The position numbers and the translations under genes are program-made. Shown here piece by piece: positions 32,013-40,637 of a DNA stretch of 64,000 nucleotides. Within the stretch, counting starts at the first letter, position 1; every line of letters starts with the position of its first letter. Source of the stretch: Phenylobacterium sp. (lineage in GTDB: Bacteria; Pseudomonadota; Alphaproteobacteria; Caulobacterales; Caulobacteraceae). The notes beneath the pieces were generated by a model. The model had not been told where the DNA came from, made no database searches, and worked only from the letters and a program-made list of their open reading frames with translations. The DNA is taken from assembly GCF_019636135.1 (NCBI RefSeq), contig NZ_JAHBYD010000017.1, positions 50,105 to 114,104 on the forward strand. The letters are read 5' to 3'.

Positions 32013-32777
32013 ATGACCAAGACCGCTGTCATCTATCGGATGGTGATGCCTGACCACACCTGTCCGTGGGGGCTCAAGGCCCGGCATCTGCTCAAGAGCC
32101 GGGGCTACAAGGTCGAGGACCACTGGCTCACCACTCGCGAGCAGACCGACGCCTTCAAGGCCGAGCACGGCGTCAAGACCACGCCTCAGGTCTTCATCGA
32201 CGGCCAGCGTGTCGGCGGCCACGACGACCTGCGCCGCTATCTCGGTCTCAAGGTCCGCGATCCCAAGGCGACCACCTACACGCCGGTCCTCGTCGTCTTC
32301 CTGACCACGGCCGTGATGGCGACGATGCTCAGCCTGACGATTCTTGGCACGCCGTTCACCGTGCGGGCAGGGGAGTGGTTTATCGCCCTGTCGATGATGG
32401 CCCTGGCCATGCTGAAGCTCCAGAACATCGAGAGCTTCTCATCCATGTTCCTGAACTACGACCTGCTGGCCAAGCGGTGGGTGCCGTACGGCAAGGTCTA
32501 TCCGTTCGCCGAGTTCGGGGCAGGCGCGTTGATGGTCGCGGGCGTCCTGACCTGGTTATCGGTCCCGGTGGCCCTGTTCATCGGCGGCATTGGCGCGGCC
32601 TCGGTCTTCAAGGCCGTCTACATCGACAAGCGCGAACTGAAATGCGCCTGCGTCGGTGGAGACAGCAATGTGCCGCTTGGCTTCCTATCCCTGACCGAGA
32701 ACCTGATGATGATCGCCATGGCGATCTGGATGCTGGTTATGGACTACGCTCTGCCGGCGTCAGCGATGGCGATGTAG
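32013..32777 (+). CDS. Glutaredoxin-MauE/DoxX fusion membrane protein
   Basis: A 254-residue fusion. Residues 1-80 are a glutaredoxin-like domain (DHTCPWGLKARHLLKSRGYKVEDHWL, then TTPQVFIDGQRVGGHDDLRRYLG). Residues about 90-254 hold four membrane helices of the MauE/DoxX redox group and a CACVGG motif near residue 212. It likely moves reducing equivalents across the membrane during metal stress. Ribosome site AAGGAG precedes the ATG. Target and electron partners are unknown. Controlled by the divergent MerR gene. Confidence 0.88.
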   Translation: MTKTAVIYRMVMPDHTCPWGLKARHLLKSRGYKVEDHWLTTREQTDAFKAEHGVKTTPQVFIDGQRVGGHDDLRRYLGLKVRDPKATTYTPVLVVFLTTAVMATMLSLTILGTPFTVRAGEWFIALSMMALAMLKLQNIESFSSMFLNYDLLAKRWVPYGKVYPFAEFGAGALMVAGVLTWLSVPVALFIGGIGAASVFKAVYIDKRELKCACVGGDSNVPLGFLSLTENLMMIAMAIWMLVMDYALPASAMAM

Positions 32778-33170
32778 GTTCTGCTCATGCTAGTCTAGCG
32801 GCGGCAAGTGAATGCGCAAGAATCGATCGTTAATTCGAATTTGAGATTGTCAATACGTCTCGAAAGATTGCGCGATCACGCGGTTTTTACATCGGTCTAT
32901 TTATCCAATGTTTTCAAAACCAAACCGAACAGTCGGGCGGCGAGCCGGTGTTAAAGTAGACGAGCCGCGAAAAAACCAACTAATTCATAATTTTGTCCAG
33001 CTTAGAGCAATCGAGTGGGAGTGAGGGGCAGTCATAAGGCGGCCCCTGACGAGATGATTGCGGAGTAATGAGCGGAGCATAGCTGCTTGGTTCACATGCC
33101 GCGCCCCGTAACCTCACGGTAGTGACGAAGCGACGGGATAGGAGGCGTCTGTGGGCCGGGCGAAAGGGGA
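32778..33170. other. Gene-free, AT-rich spacer at an island boundary
   Basis: This 393-base stretch has no convincing gene. Bases 32810-33000 are clearly richer in A and T than the flanking coding DNA, a sign of foreign or remnant DNA. It contains the 21-base sequence at 33009-33029 that recurs almost exactly at 54459, and an inverted repeat AGGGGC-N12-GCCCCT. No transposase remnant is recognisable. Confidence 0.5.
33009..33029. repeat. Boundary repeat, left copy
   Basis: AATCGAGTGGGAGTGAGGGG plus C; the copy at 54459-54478 is identical except that one G is missing. Both lie in non-coding DNA in the same orientation, about 21.4 kb apart, enclosing the sulfur/thiol region. This could be an integration scar, an attachment-like site or a shared transcript tail. 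Confidence 0.55.
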
Positions 33171-33647
33171 TCACGACGTCATCCGCCGGCCCAGCCAGCG
33201 GCGCACCCGGCCGACGTACACGGACCACGCCGCGCCGAAGAGGGCCGCCAGGTGTCGTTCCTCGCGCCGGATGGCGAGGCGGTCGGTGGCGAAGGCGGCG
33301 ACGGGGGCGGCCACGAAGAACCAGGCGTTGTCGAACAGGCCGCCGAGGCCGAGCAGCAGCAGGCCGTTAGCGAGATAGATCGGGTTGCGGCTCCAGGCGA
33401 ACGGACCGGTCGTGACCAGAGCGGTCGCCGCCCGGTGCGGCAGGATGTTGGCGCGCCGCCGCCGCATCTCCAGCATGGCCCAGAGGTCCAAACCAAGGGC
33501 GAGCCCGACCAGGAGGCCGCCAGCGGCGAAGGCGCCTGTGGAGAGGGCGGGCGGGGCCCATAGACGCGCCATGATGAGCGCGACAAGGATGGCGCCGCCC
33601 GTGATGAGCGGCGGCCAGGGCCAGCGGTTCGGCGCCTGCGGGCTCAC
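33171..33647 (-). CDS. Isoprenylcysteine methyltransferase-like membrane protein
   Basis: A 158-residue protein with GTG start overlapping the DUF2474 stop (GTGA). It has four or five membrane helices and the ICMT/PEMT signature TTGPFAWSRNPIYLANGLLL, followed by EERHLAALFGAAWSVY. Such proteins methylate lipids or protein cysteines; the substrate here is unknown. Coupling to the cytochrome bd operon suggests a link to the respiratory membrane. Confidence 0.85.
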   Translation of the reverse strand: MSPQAPNRWPWPPLITGGAILVALIMARLWAPPALSTGAFAAGGLLVGLALGLDLWAMLEMRRRRANILPHRAATALVTTGPFAWSRNPIYLANGLLLLGLGGLFDNAWFFVAAPVAAFATDRLAIRREERHLAALFGAAWSVYVGRVRRWLGRRMTS

Positions 33648-33772
33648 CCCCCGGCCAGCTTGAGAACGCCGCGCAGAAGATAGGCGACGATGCCCAGGAC
33701 GCCCACGCCCAGCGCCCAGAGCGCGACGAACCAGAGGCCCTGCCGGAGCCCGTTTGTGGAGCCGCGACGCAT
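33644..33772 (-). CDS. DUF2474 small CydX-like subunit
   Basis: A 42-residue single-pass protein (GLWFVALWALGVGVLGIVAYLLRGVL) whose ATG overlaps the cydB stop (ATGA). Short proteins after cydB stabilise the bd oxidase (CydX in enterics; DUF2474 in the cyanide-insensitive type). Position, size and topology support the call. Confidence 0.8.
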   Translation of the reverse strand: MRRGSTNGLRQGLWFVALWALGVGVLGIVAYLLRGVLKLAGG

Positions 33773-34773
33773 CAGTGGTAACCGTCGTCGCCGACCTTGC
33801 CGCGGAACACCCAGTAGGCATAGGCGGTGTAGGCCAGGATGATCGGGATCAGGATCAGGGCGCCCACCAGCATGAACAACTGGCTGGAGGCGGGAGCTGC
33901 GGCCTGCCACAGGGTGATCTCGTCGGGCACGGCGTAGGGGAAGACGCTCACACCCAGCCCTGCGAAGGTCACGGCGAACAGGCCGAGCGACAGCAGGAAG
34001 GGCCAGACCTCACGCTTCTGACGCATGGTCCAGAAGAAGGCGGCCGCGACGATCAGAACGAGCAACGGCACCTGGGCCGTCAGAAGCACGCCGGGCCAGT
34101 CGAACCAACGGCGGGCGTATTCGCCGTCGAGGAAGGGCGTGGCCAGGCTGACGGCGCCGATCATCAGCAGGGTCGCCGGACCGAGCTTCCAGGCCTGGGC
34201 GCGGGCGTGGGCCTGAAGCGCGCCTTCCGTCTTCATGTTCAGCCAAGTGGCGCCCAGAAGGGCGTAGCCGACGACGACGGCGGCGCCGGTCAGCAGGCTG
34301 AAGGGGCTGAGCCAGTCCCACCAGCCGCCGCCGTAGGCGCGGCCGGACACCTCGACCCCCTGCAGGATGGCCCCCAGGGTGACGCCCTGGGAGAAGGCGG
34401 CCAGCAGGGAGCCGCCGAAGAAGGCGACGTCCCAGACGGGCTTGGCCCGCACCGTGCGCCAGCGGTATTCAAAGGCGACGCCGCGGAAGACCAGCCCCAG
34501 CAACATGGCGATGATCGGCGTATAGACCGCCGGCATCAACACGGCGTAGGCGAGGGGAAAGGCGGCGAACAGGCCGCCGCCGCCCAGGATCAGCCAGGTC
34601 TCGTTGCCGTCCCACACCGGGGCGATCGAGTTCATCGCCTTGTCGCGCTGATCGCCGGCCTTCAGCGTCGGGAACAGGATGCCGACGCCCAGGTCAAACC
34701 CGTCCATGACGATATAGGCGAAGACGGCGAAGGCCAGCAGGCCGGCCCAGACCAGGGTCAGATCAACGCTCAT
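33772..34773 (-). CDS. cydB: Cytochrome bd oxidase subunit II
   Basis: A 333-residue membrane protein with the opening VWAGLLAFAVFAYIVMDGFDLGVGILFP that marks CydB. It has about eight to nine helices. With CydA it forms a quinol oxidase that reduces O2 to water without pumping. bd-type oxidases tolerate sulfide and cyanide, in keeping with the sulfide genes next to it. Its start lies inside the end of cydA (11-base overlap). Confidence 0.95.
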   Translation of the reverse strand: MSVDLTLVWAGLLAFAVFAYIVMDGFDLGVGILFPTLKAGDQRDKAMNSIAPVWDGNETWLILGGGGLFAAFPLAYAVLMPAVYTPIIAMLLGLVFRGVAFEYRWRTVRAKPVWDVAFFGGSLLAAFSQGVTLGAILQGVEVSGRAYGGGWWDWLSPFSLLTGAAVVVGYALLGATWLNMKTEGALQAHARAQAWKLGPATLLMIGAVSLATPFLDGEYARRWFDWPGVLLTAQVPLLVLIVAAAFFWTMRQKREVWPFLLSLGLFAVTFAGLGVSVFPYAVPDEITLWQAAAPASSQLFMLVGALILIPIILAYTAYAYWVFRGKVGDDGYH

Positions 34774-36190
34774 GATCGGTCTCCTCGCCGGTCGGGATGG
34801 GACGGTCGGGGTCGATGGCGGGGGCGGGGGTGATGCCCGCCGTGCGGATCGGGGTTTCCGCCACGCCCGGCTCGCCGCGATGAGGCGCGTGGCTCATCAG
34901 ACGCAGGATGTAGAAGACCCCGGCGCCGAAGACCGTGAAATAGACCACGGCGAAAGCGGCGAGGGAGCTGGCAACGGCGGGCGCCGCCAGGGGCGCTGCG
35001 CTGTCGGCGGTGCGCAGCAGGCCATAGACGGTCCAGGGTTGGCGCCCGACCTCCGTGGTGATCCAGCCCGCCAGCACGGCGACGAACCCCATCGGTCCCA
35101 TGATCAGGGCGAAGCGGTGCAGCCAGGGGGCGTCGTAAAGGCGTTTGCGGAGCCGGGCGTACAGCCCCCACAGCCCCAGCAGCAGCATGGCCATGCCTAA
35201 TCCCACCATGACGCGGAAGGACCAGAAGACGATCTCCACCGGAGGCCAGTCGGCGCGGGCGATGGTGTCGAGACCGGCCAGCGGAGCGTTCGGATCGTGC
35301 TTCAGGATCAGGGACGACAGCTTCGGAACCTCGACCGCGCCATGGACGGTGGCGGCCTCGCGATCGGGCAGGCCGAACAGGATCAGCGGCGCCCCGTCCG
35401 GGTGGCTTTCGAAGTGGCCTTCCATCGCCATGACCTTGGCGGGCTGGTGCTCCAGGGTGTTCAACCCGTGCATATCGCCAATGAAGATCTGCACCGGAGC
35501 GGCGACCAGGATCATGCCCATGGCCATGGCGAACATCTTGCGCGCGCCCTTGTTGGTCCGCTCCTTCATCAGGTGCCAGGCGCCGACCGCGCCGACCACC
35601 AGACCGGTCGTCAGATAGGCCGCCAGCAGCATGTGGGCGAGGCGATAGGGGAAGGACGGGTTGAAGACGATCTTGAACCAGTCGGCCGGGATGAACTGCC
35701 CCACCTCGTTGATGGCGTAGCCTTGTGGCGTCTGCATCCAGCTGTTGACCGACAGGATCCAGAAGGCCGAGGCGAAGGTGCCGATGGCGACCATCAGGGT
35801 GGCCAGGAAGTGCAGCTTCTTGCCGACCCGGTTCAGGCCGAACAGCATCACGCCCAGGAAGCCGGCCTCGAGGAAGAAGGCGCTGAGCACCTCATAGGCC
35901 ATCAGGGGGCCGATGACGGGTCCGGCCTTGTCGGAGAAGACCGACCAGTTGGTGCCGAACTGATAGGACATCACCAGACCCGAGACGACGCCCATGCCGA
36001 AGGCGACGGCGAAGATCTTCAGCCAGTATTTGAACAGGTTCAGATAGAGCTCGCGCCCCGTCTTCAGCCACAGGGCCTCCAGTACGGCCAGATAGCTGGC
36101 CAGGCCGATGGAGAAGGCCGGGAAGACGATGTGGAAGGCGACGGTGAAGGCGAACTGCATCCGCGCCAGGATCAGGGCGTCAAAGTCCAT
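34763..36190 (-). CDS. cydA: Cytochrome bd oxidase subunit I
   Basis: A 475-residue heme-binding subunit. Landmarks are the N-terminal ILARMQFAFTVAFHIVFPAFSIG with the heme b595 His, the GWITTEVGRQPWTVYGLLRT segment near residue 390, and QPAKVMAMEGHFES with the axial Met/His-region. The loop between helices 6 and 7 is short, pointing to the cyanide-insensitive (CIO) subtype. It heads the oxidase genes on the minus strand. Confidence 0.95.
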   Translation of the reverse strand: MDFDALILARMQFAFTVAFHIVFPAFSIGLASYLAVLEALWLKTGRELYLNLFKYWLKIFAVAFGMGVVSGLVMSYQFGTNWSVFSDKAGPVIGPLMAYEVLSAFFLEAGFLGVMLFGLNRVGKKLHFLATLMVAIGTFASAFWILSVNSWMQTPQGYAINEVGQFIPADWFKIVFNPSFPYRLAHMLLAAYLTTGLVVGAVGAWHLMKERTNKGARKMFAMAMGMILVAAPVQIFIGDMHGLNTLEHQPAKVMAMEGHFESHPDGAPLILFGLPDREAATVHGAVEVPKLSSLILKHDPNAPLAGLDTIARADWPPVEIVFWSFRVMVGLGMAMLLLGLWGLYARLRKRLYDAPWLHRFALIMGPMGFVAVLAGWITTEVGRQPWTVYGLLRTADSAAPLAAPAVASSLAAFAVVYFTVFGAGVFYILRLMSHAPHRGEPGVAETPIRTAGITPAPAIDPDRPIPTGEETDHER

Positions 36191-36199
36191 GGTGATGTC

Positions 36200-36994
36200 T
36201 CAACCAATCAGGCCGAGCGCGCCGGCGCTGCGGTAAAGCATATAGAAGGCGACGACGAAGATCAGCCCGGCGAAGACGGTGTTCAAGACGCCTTTTTGTC
36301 CCGACAGGGCTTTGGCCAATCGCGCGCCGACCAAACCGCCCAGTACGCCGCCGCCAATGAACACCGCCGCCAGGGGCCAGTCGACCCAGCCGTCCAGGGC
36401 GTAGTTGAAGGCCGTGGTCAGGCCGAAGGCGGTGACGCCGACCAGCGACGAGCCGACGGCATAGTAGATCGGCATCCGGGTCGAGACCATCAGGCTGGGC
36501 ACGATCAGGAAGCCGCCGCCGATGCCGAAGAAGCCCGACATCACGCCCGTGGCCAGGCCTGTGGCGACGAGCTTGGGTGCATTGCGGCGATCAAGCTGAA
36601 CGTTCGGGTCGCCGCCGGCGGAACGGCCCCGCAACATCAGTACGCCCACGACCAGCATCAGGACGGCGAACAGGGCCAGCAGCTTCTGCCCGTCCACGGC
36701 CTTACCCAGGCTCGAACCCAGAAAGGCGCCGAGCACCCCGGCGACCGCGAACAGACTGGCGATCTTCCATTTCACCGTGCCGTGGCGGGCATGATTGATC
36801 ACATTGGCGAAGGCGTTGGCGGCCACGGCGAAGGCGCTGGTGCCGATCGCCAGATGCGGATCCTTGATCCCCACCAGATAGACGATCAGCGGCACGGCCA
36901 GGATGGACCCGCCGCCGCCGACCAGGCCCAGGGTGAAGCCGACGAGCGAGCCGGCGCCGGCGCCGAGGCCGTACTGCAGCGGAGACAGGTCCAT
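36200..36994 (-). CDS. TauE/SafE-family sulfite/sulfonate permease
   Basis: A 264-residue membrane protein with the family repeat: GFTLGLVGGGGSILAVPLIVYLVG in the first half and VMSGFFGIGGGFLIVPSLM in the second. I start it at 36994, close to the SQR stop. TauE/SafE proteins export sulfite, thiosulfate or sulfoacetate. Next to sulfide:quinone oxidoreductase and persulfide dioxygenase, it most likely removes sulfite or thiosulfate produced from sulfide. Confidence 0.9.
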   Translation of the reverse strand: MDLSPLQYGLGAGAGSLVGFTLGLVGGGGSILAVPLIVYLVGIKDPHLAIGTSAFAVAANAFANVINHARHGTVKWKIASLFAVAGVLGAFLGSSLGKAVDGQKLLALFAVLMLVVGVLMLRGRSAGGDPNVQLDRRNAPKLVATGLATGVMSGFFGIGGGFLIVPSLMVSTRMPIYYAVGSSLVGVTAFGLTTAFNYALDGWVDWPLAAVFIGGGVLGGLVGARLAKALSGQKGVLNTVFAGLIFVVAFYMLYRSAGALGLIG

Positions 36995-37002
36995 GATCAG
37001 GC

Positions 37003-38280
37003 TCAGGCGACAGCAGGGCGAAGCTGGGGGGCGGGTTCGATGTGGTGGGGGCCGGCCAGCCATTCGCGACCGCGCAACATCCCAAGCCAGTAGATTTCGG
37101 GCAGGGCCTGGGCCTTCAGATGCCAGGCCAGACGTGTCGGCTTCGTGCCGTCGAGCATCCATTTCGGGAAGCTGGGCAGGAGCTTGCCGCCATAGCCGAA
37201 CTCGGCCAGCACGATCTTGCCGCGCTCGACCGTGAGCGGACATGAGCCATAGCCGTCATAGACCGCCCGCATCGGCTGGCCGTCCAGCAGCGACAGGATG
37301 TTCTCGGCCACCACGGGCGCCTGTTTGCGGGCGGCCGCAGCGGTCTTGGCGTTGGGCGCCGAACAGGCGTCGCCCAGACCGAAGACGTTTTCGAACCGCT
37401 TGTGACGCAAGGTGGCGTCATCCACCTCGATCCAGCCGCTTTCGGCGGCCAGCGGACTTTCGCGAATGAAGTCCGGCGCGGTCTGCGGCGGGCAGACGTG
37501 CAGGAAGTCGAACTCGCGCCGAACCTGACTGACTTCGCCGTCCGCGTTCGTCACGGCGAAGGTCGCCGTCCTGGCAGGACCATCCACCGCGACCAGCTTC
37601 GATCCGAAGTTCAGGTCGATGCGGTATTTGCGGACATATTCCATCAGGGCCGGGACGTAGTCCTTGACCCCGAATAAGACCGGCCCGGCGTTGTGGAATT
37701 CGATCTCGATGTCGTTTCGGCCGTGGTCGCGCCAGTGATCGGCCGACAGATACATGGCCTTTTGCGGGGCGCCGGCGCATTTGATCGGCATGGGCGGCTG
37801 GGTGAAGATCGCCCGGCCGCTCTGCATCGCCTGGACCAGCTTCCAGGTGTAGGGCGCGGTCTCATAGCCGTAGTTGGAGGTGACGTTGTTGCGCCCGAGC
37901 GTTTCCGCCAGGCCCGGAATGGCGCCCCAGTCCAGCTTCAGTCCCGGCGCCGCGACCAACATGCGATAGCCGATCCAGCGGCCGTCGGTCAGTTCGACGC
38001 GATCGTGGATGGGGTCGAAAGCCGCGACCGAACCCCGCACCCACTGGGCGCCTTGGGGGATCAGGTCCTCGGTGCGGCGCCGGGTCCGCTCGGGCGTGAA
38101 GACGCCGGCGCCGACCATGGTCCAGCCGGGCTGATAGTAGTGATGTTCGGACGGCTCCACGATGCGAACGTCGAGGCCTGGGCGGCGGCGCAGGAGGCTG
38201 GCGGCCGTGGCGATGCCGGCGGATCCGCCGCCGACGATCAGGACGTCGCAGGACTCCAGGGGGGCATATTGGGCGCTCAT
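37003..38280 (-). CDS. sqr: Sulfide:quinone oxidoreductase
   Basis: A 425-residue FAD enzyme. It has the Rossmann motif VLIVGGGSAGIATAASLLRRR near the N-terminus, the sequences SEHHYYQPGWTMVGAG and MPIKCAGAPQKAMYL with a redox Cys, and the second FAD contact FGLGDACSAPNAKTAAAARKQ. It oxidises sulfide to sulfane sulfur at the membrane and reduces quinone, which the neighbouring bd oxidase can reoxidise. Overlaps the DUF442 gene by 4 bases. Confidence 0.94.
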   Translation of the reverse strand: MSAQYAPLESCDVLIVGGGSAGIATAASLLRRRPGLDVRIVEPSEHHYYQPGWTMVGAGVFTPERTRRRTEDLIPQGAQWVRGSVAAFDPIHDRVELTDGRWIGYRMLVAAPGLKLDWGAIPGLAETLGRNNVTSNYGYETAPYTWKLVQAMQSGRAIFTQPPMPIKCAGAPQKAMYLSADHWRDHGRNDIEIEFHNAGPVLFGVKDYVPALMEYVRKYRIDLNFGSKLVAVDGPARTATFAVTNADGEVSQVRREFDFLHVCPPQTAPDFIRESPLAAESGWIEVDDATLRHKRFENVFGLGDACSAPNAKTAAAARKQAPVVAENILSLLDGQPMRAVYDGYGSCPLTVERGKIVLAEFGYGGKLLPSFPKWMLDGTKPTRLAWHLKAQALPEIYWLGMLRGREWLAGPHHIEPAPQLRPAVA

Positions 38281-38699
38281 GACGCGGCTCCTTCAAGACG
38301 GGCGCGCAGGGCGCCGAGGTCGTAGCCGGCGCTCTTGGCGCGGGCGATCAGATGATCGGGGCTCTCCGAGCCGGCGTTCGCCAGCGCCCACAGGGTGGTG
38401 GTGCGCGTGCCGGTGCGGCAGAAACCGAAAACCGGCTTGGGCAGGTCGGCCAGAGCCTTGTTGAAATCCGCCACGTCTTGGTCGGAGATGGCGCCGCCGA
38501 CCACGGGGACATGGGCGAAAGCCAGTCCCGCAGCCTCGGCGGCCTGGCGCAGATCTTCGGCGCTGGGCTGGCCGGGCTCCTCGCCGTCGGGTCGGTTGGA
38601 GATCACCGACCGGAAACCCTGGGCCGCGATGGCGGGCAGGTCTTCCGGGGCGATCTGGGGCGAGGCGGACAGGGCCTCGTCCAGGGGGCGGATATCCAT
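38277..38699 (-). CDS. DUF442/TIGR01244 phosphatase-like sulfur transferase
   Basis: A 140-residue protein with a tyrosine-phosphatase-like fold and the loop GFCRTGTRTTTLWAL, where the active Cys sits. The opening QIAPEDLPAIAAQGFRSVISNRPD is typical of the Blh-type domain often fused to persulfide dioxygenases in sulfide operons. It is considered a sulfur transferase or a persulfide-acting enzyme. It is cotranscribed with sqr. Confidence 0.85.
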   Translation of the reverse strand: MDIRPLDEALSASPQIAPEDLPAIAAQGFRSVISNRPDGEEPGQPSAEDLRQAAEAAGLAFAHVPVVGGAISDQDVADFNKALADLPKPVFGFCRTGTRTTTLWALANAGSESPDHLIARAKSAGYDLGALRARLEGAAS

Positions 38700-38728
38700 G
38701 GCTTTGTCTCCCTAGGGTCTTTTCTGGT

Positions 38729-39148
38729 TCAGGCGTTTCGGTCGAGCGTCAGGCGGAACAGCGCCATGCCGGCCACGAGGGCGCCGACGAAGACGAAGGC
38801 CTGCCAGGCGCCGGTCGTCAGGGCCGCCAGCGCCGGGCCGGGGCACAGACCGACCAGCCCCCACCCCAGGCCGAACAGGACGGCCCCGCCGACCAGAGGG
38901 GTGTCGATGGTCCGGCTCTCGGGGACGTGAAAGGTCTCGGCCGCGACCGGCGTCTCCATGCGACGGCGGATCAGATAGGCGATGGCGGAGGGGATCAGCG
39001 CCCCGCCCATGACGAAGGCCAGCGAGGGGTCCCAGGCGCCCGTCACATCCAGGAAGGCCAGGACGCGGGCCGGATTGATCATGTCGGACACCACCATGCC
39101 GGCGCCGAACAGCAGGCCGCACAGAACGGCGACGATCAGCCGGTTCAT
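38729..39148 (-). CDS. YeeE/YedE-family transporter subunit (PmpB-like)
   Basis: A 139-residue membrane protein with helices around LIVAVLCGLLFGAGMVVSDMINPARVLAFLDV, and the GWGLVGLCPGPALAAL motif of the family, with its conserved Cys-Pro. YeeE/YedE proteins import thiosulfate or related sulfur anions. It overlaps the larger partner at 39145 by 4 bases; the pair matches the two-protein PmpAB arrangement. Confidence 0.85.
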   Translation of the reverse strand: MNRLIVAVLCGLLFGAGMVVSDMINPARVLAFLDVTGAWDPSLAFVMGGALIPSAIAYLIRRRMETPVAAETFHVPESRTIDTPLVGGAVLFGLGWGLVGLCPGPALAALTTGAWQAFVFVGALVAGMALFRLTLDRNA

Positions 39149-39579
39149 GCCAGGTCTCCCAGCAGGTGACGGGTGACAAAGACGGTCAGGGCCGCGACCA
39201 CCATGAAGACCACGGTGGCGACGATGGAGCGGGGCGACAGGCGGGCCAGGCCGCAGACGCCGTGGCCGCTGGTGCAGCCCGAGCCCCAGCGGGTGCCGAA
39301 GCCGACGATCAGTCCGCCGAGCACCAGCAGCCAGATGTCCGAGGTGATCTGCACCTCGGGCCTGCGGATCAGCGCCGAGGCCAGCGCCGCGCCGCCCAGC
39401 AAGCCGGCGATAAAAAGCAGGCCCAGGGTGCGCGGCGCGCCTTTCGACAGGCCGGTCGCCGCGGCGGTCAGGCCGGAGATCCCGGCCACGCGCCCGTTCA
39501 GCAACAGGTAAAGGCCGGCGGACAGGCCGACCAGCAGGCCGCCGGCCAGCGGCCAGACGAAGGGGATGGGCTCAAGCAT
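39145..39579 (-). CDS. YeeE/YedE-family transporter subunit (PmpA-like)
   Basis: A 144-residue membrane protein with ISGLTAAATGL and GFGTRWGSGCTSGHGVCGLARLSPRS, the Cys-containing signature of YeeE/YedE transporters. It is the first of the pair of half-size subunits. Such pairs transport sulfur compounds and are common with SqrR/BigR regulators. Specific substrate unknown. Confidence 0.87.
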   Translation of the reverse strand: MLEPIPFVWPLAGGLLVGLSAGLYLLLNGRVAGISGLTAAATGLSKGAPRTLGLLFIAGLLGGAALASALIRRPEVQITSDIWLLVLGGLIVGFGTRWGSGCTSGHGVCGLARLSPRSIVATVVFMVVAALTVFVTRHLLGDLA

Positions 39580-39591
39580 GGGGAGATCGCC

Positions 39592-40533
39592 TCACAGCGC
39601 GTTCAGCGGGACCTTGAGGTAGCGCACCCCATTGTCCTCGGGTTCGGGCGGGCGGCCGCCGTTCATGTTCACCTGGACCGACGGCAGGATCAGTTTGGGC
39701 ATGGGCAGGGTGGCGTCGCGCTGGGTGCGCATGGCCACGAACTCATCCTCGCTGACGCCATCGCGGATATGGATGTTGCCGGTGCGCTGGGCGCCGATGG
39801 TGGTCTCCCAGGCGAACTCGGTCCGGCCCGGCGGCGCCTTGTAGTCGTGGCACAGGAAGACCCGCGCCTCGTCCGGCAGGGAGGTCAGGCGATGGATCGA
39901 GCGATACAGGGTCCCGGCGTCGCCGCCGGGGAAGTCGCAGCGCGCCGTGCCGTAGTCGGGCATGAACATGGTGTCGCCGGGAAAGACAGCGTCGCCGATG
40001 ACATAGGCCAGACAGGCCGGGGTGTGGCCGGGCACATGCAGCACCGTTGCCTTCAGCCCGCCGATCTCGAACCGGTCGCCGTCGTTGAACAGATGGTCGA
40101 ACTGGCTGCCGTCGCGGCGGAAGTCGGTCCCCTCGTTGAAGATCTTGCCGAAGACGGCCTGGACGGTGAGGATTTCGTGGCCGATGGCCAGCTGACCGCC
40201 GAGCTTTTCCTGAAGATAGGGCGCCGCCGACAGGTGATCGGCATGGGCGTGGGTCTCCAGCAGCCACTGGACCGTGAGACCTTCGGATTTCACGTAATCA
40301 ATGAGGGCGTCGGCCGAGGCGTGGGCGGTGCGGCCGGACGCCGCATCGTAGTCCAGCACGCTGTCGATGATGGCGCAGACGTTGGAGCCAGGATCGCGCA
40401 CGACATGGCTGACGGTGAAGGTGGCCTCGTCAAAGAATGATTTGACCAAGGGCCGTTGAGCGGGATCGGCAAGCGCAGCGCGCACGAGGTCGGCGGCGTG
40501 GTCGCGGGCGGGATCGGGGGTGGTCGAGGACAT
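39592..40533 (-). CDS. Metallo-beta-lactamase-fold persulfide dioxygenase
   Basis: A 313-residue ETHE1/Blh-type enzyme that oxidises glutathione persulfide to sulfite. Start at 40533 with GGAG upstream. Metal ligands are visible in LLETHAHADHLSAAP (HxHxDH), VLHVPGHTPACLAYV and the PGDTMF region; the family helix GTARCDFPGG follows. It is divergent from a peroxiredoxin and a SqrR-like repressor, so it is probably induced by sulfane sulfur. Confidence 0.92.
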   Translation of the reverse strand: MSSTTPDPARDHAADLVRAALADPAQRPLVKSFFDEATFTVSHVVRDPGSNVCAIIDSVLDYDAASGRTAHASADALIDYVKSEGLTVQWLLETHAHADHLSAAPYLQEKLGGQLAIGHEILTVQAVFGKIFNEGTDFRRDGSQFDHLFNDGDRFEIGGLKATVLHVPGHTPACLAYVIGDAVFPGDTMFMPDYGTARCDFPGGDAGTLYRSIHRLTSLPDEARVFLCHDYKAPPGRTEFAWETTIGAQRTGNIHIRDGVSEDEFVAMRTQRDATLPMPKLILPSVQVNMNGGRPPEPEDNGVRYLKVPLNAL

Positions 40534-40558
40534 GGCGTGTCTCCGTTTCGGTGACTCA

Positions 40559-40605
40559 ACACATATACACATTCATAGTTCGGGCAAGTATGTATTTTAA
40601 TGTAG
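40559..40605. promoter_or_regulatory. AT-rich divergent operator region, SqrR/BigR candidate
   Basis: Between the two divergent sulfur genes an AT-rich block holds ACACATATACACATTCATA and, in opposite orientation, CAAGTATGTATTTTAATG. ACAC-type half-sites here resemble those at 46084-46104. It is the natural place for the promoters and the operator of the SqrR-like protein encoded at 41294. No exact consensus was applied. Confidence 0.45.
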
Positions 40606-40637
40606 CGGAAACGATGGGAAGCGCTTAGCTTGCGGCT

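Noticed and set aside
32980..33228. A small minus-strand ORF in the AT-rich spacer
   Set aside because: No start signal or family; it crosses the repeat and the non-coding strip, and overlaps the methyltransferase end.
35297..37093. A 598-codon plus-strand ORF over cydA, the TauE gene and the sqr end
   Set aside because: Its sequence is low-complexity and rich in Gln/Asp/Gly; the minus-strand genes are certain.
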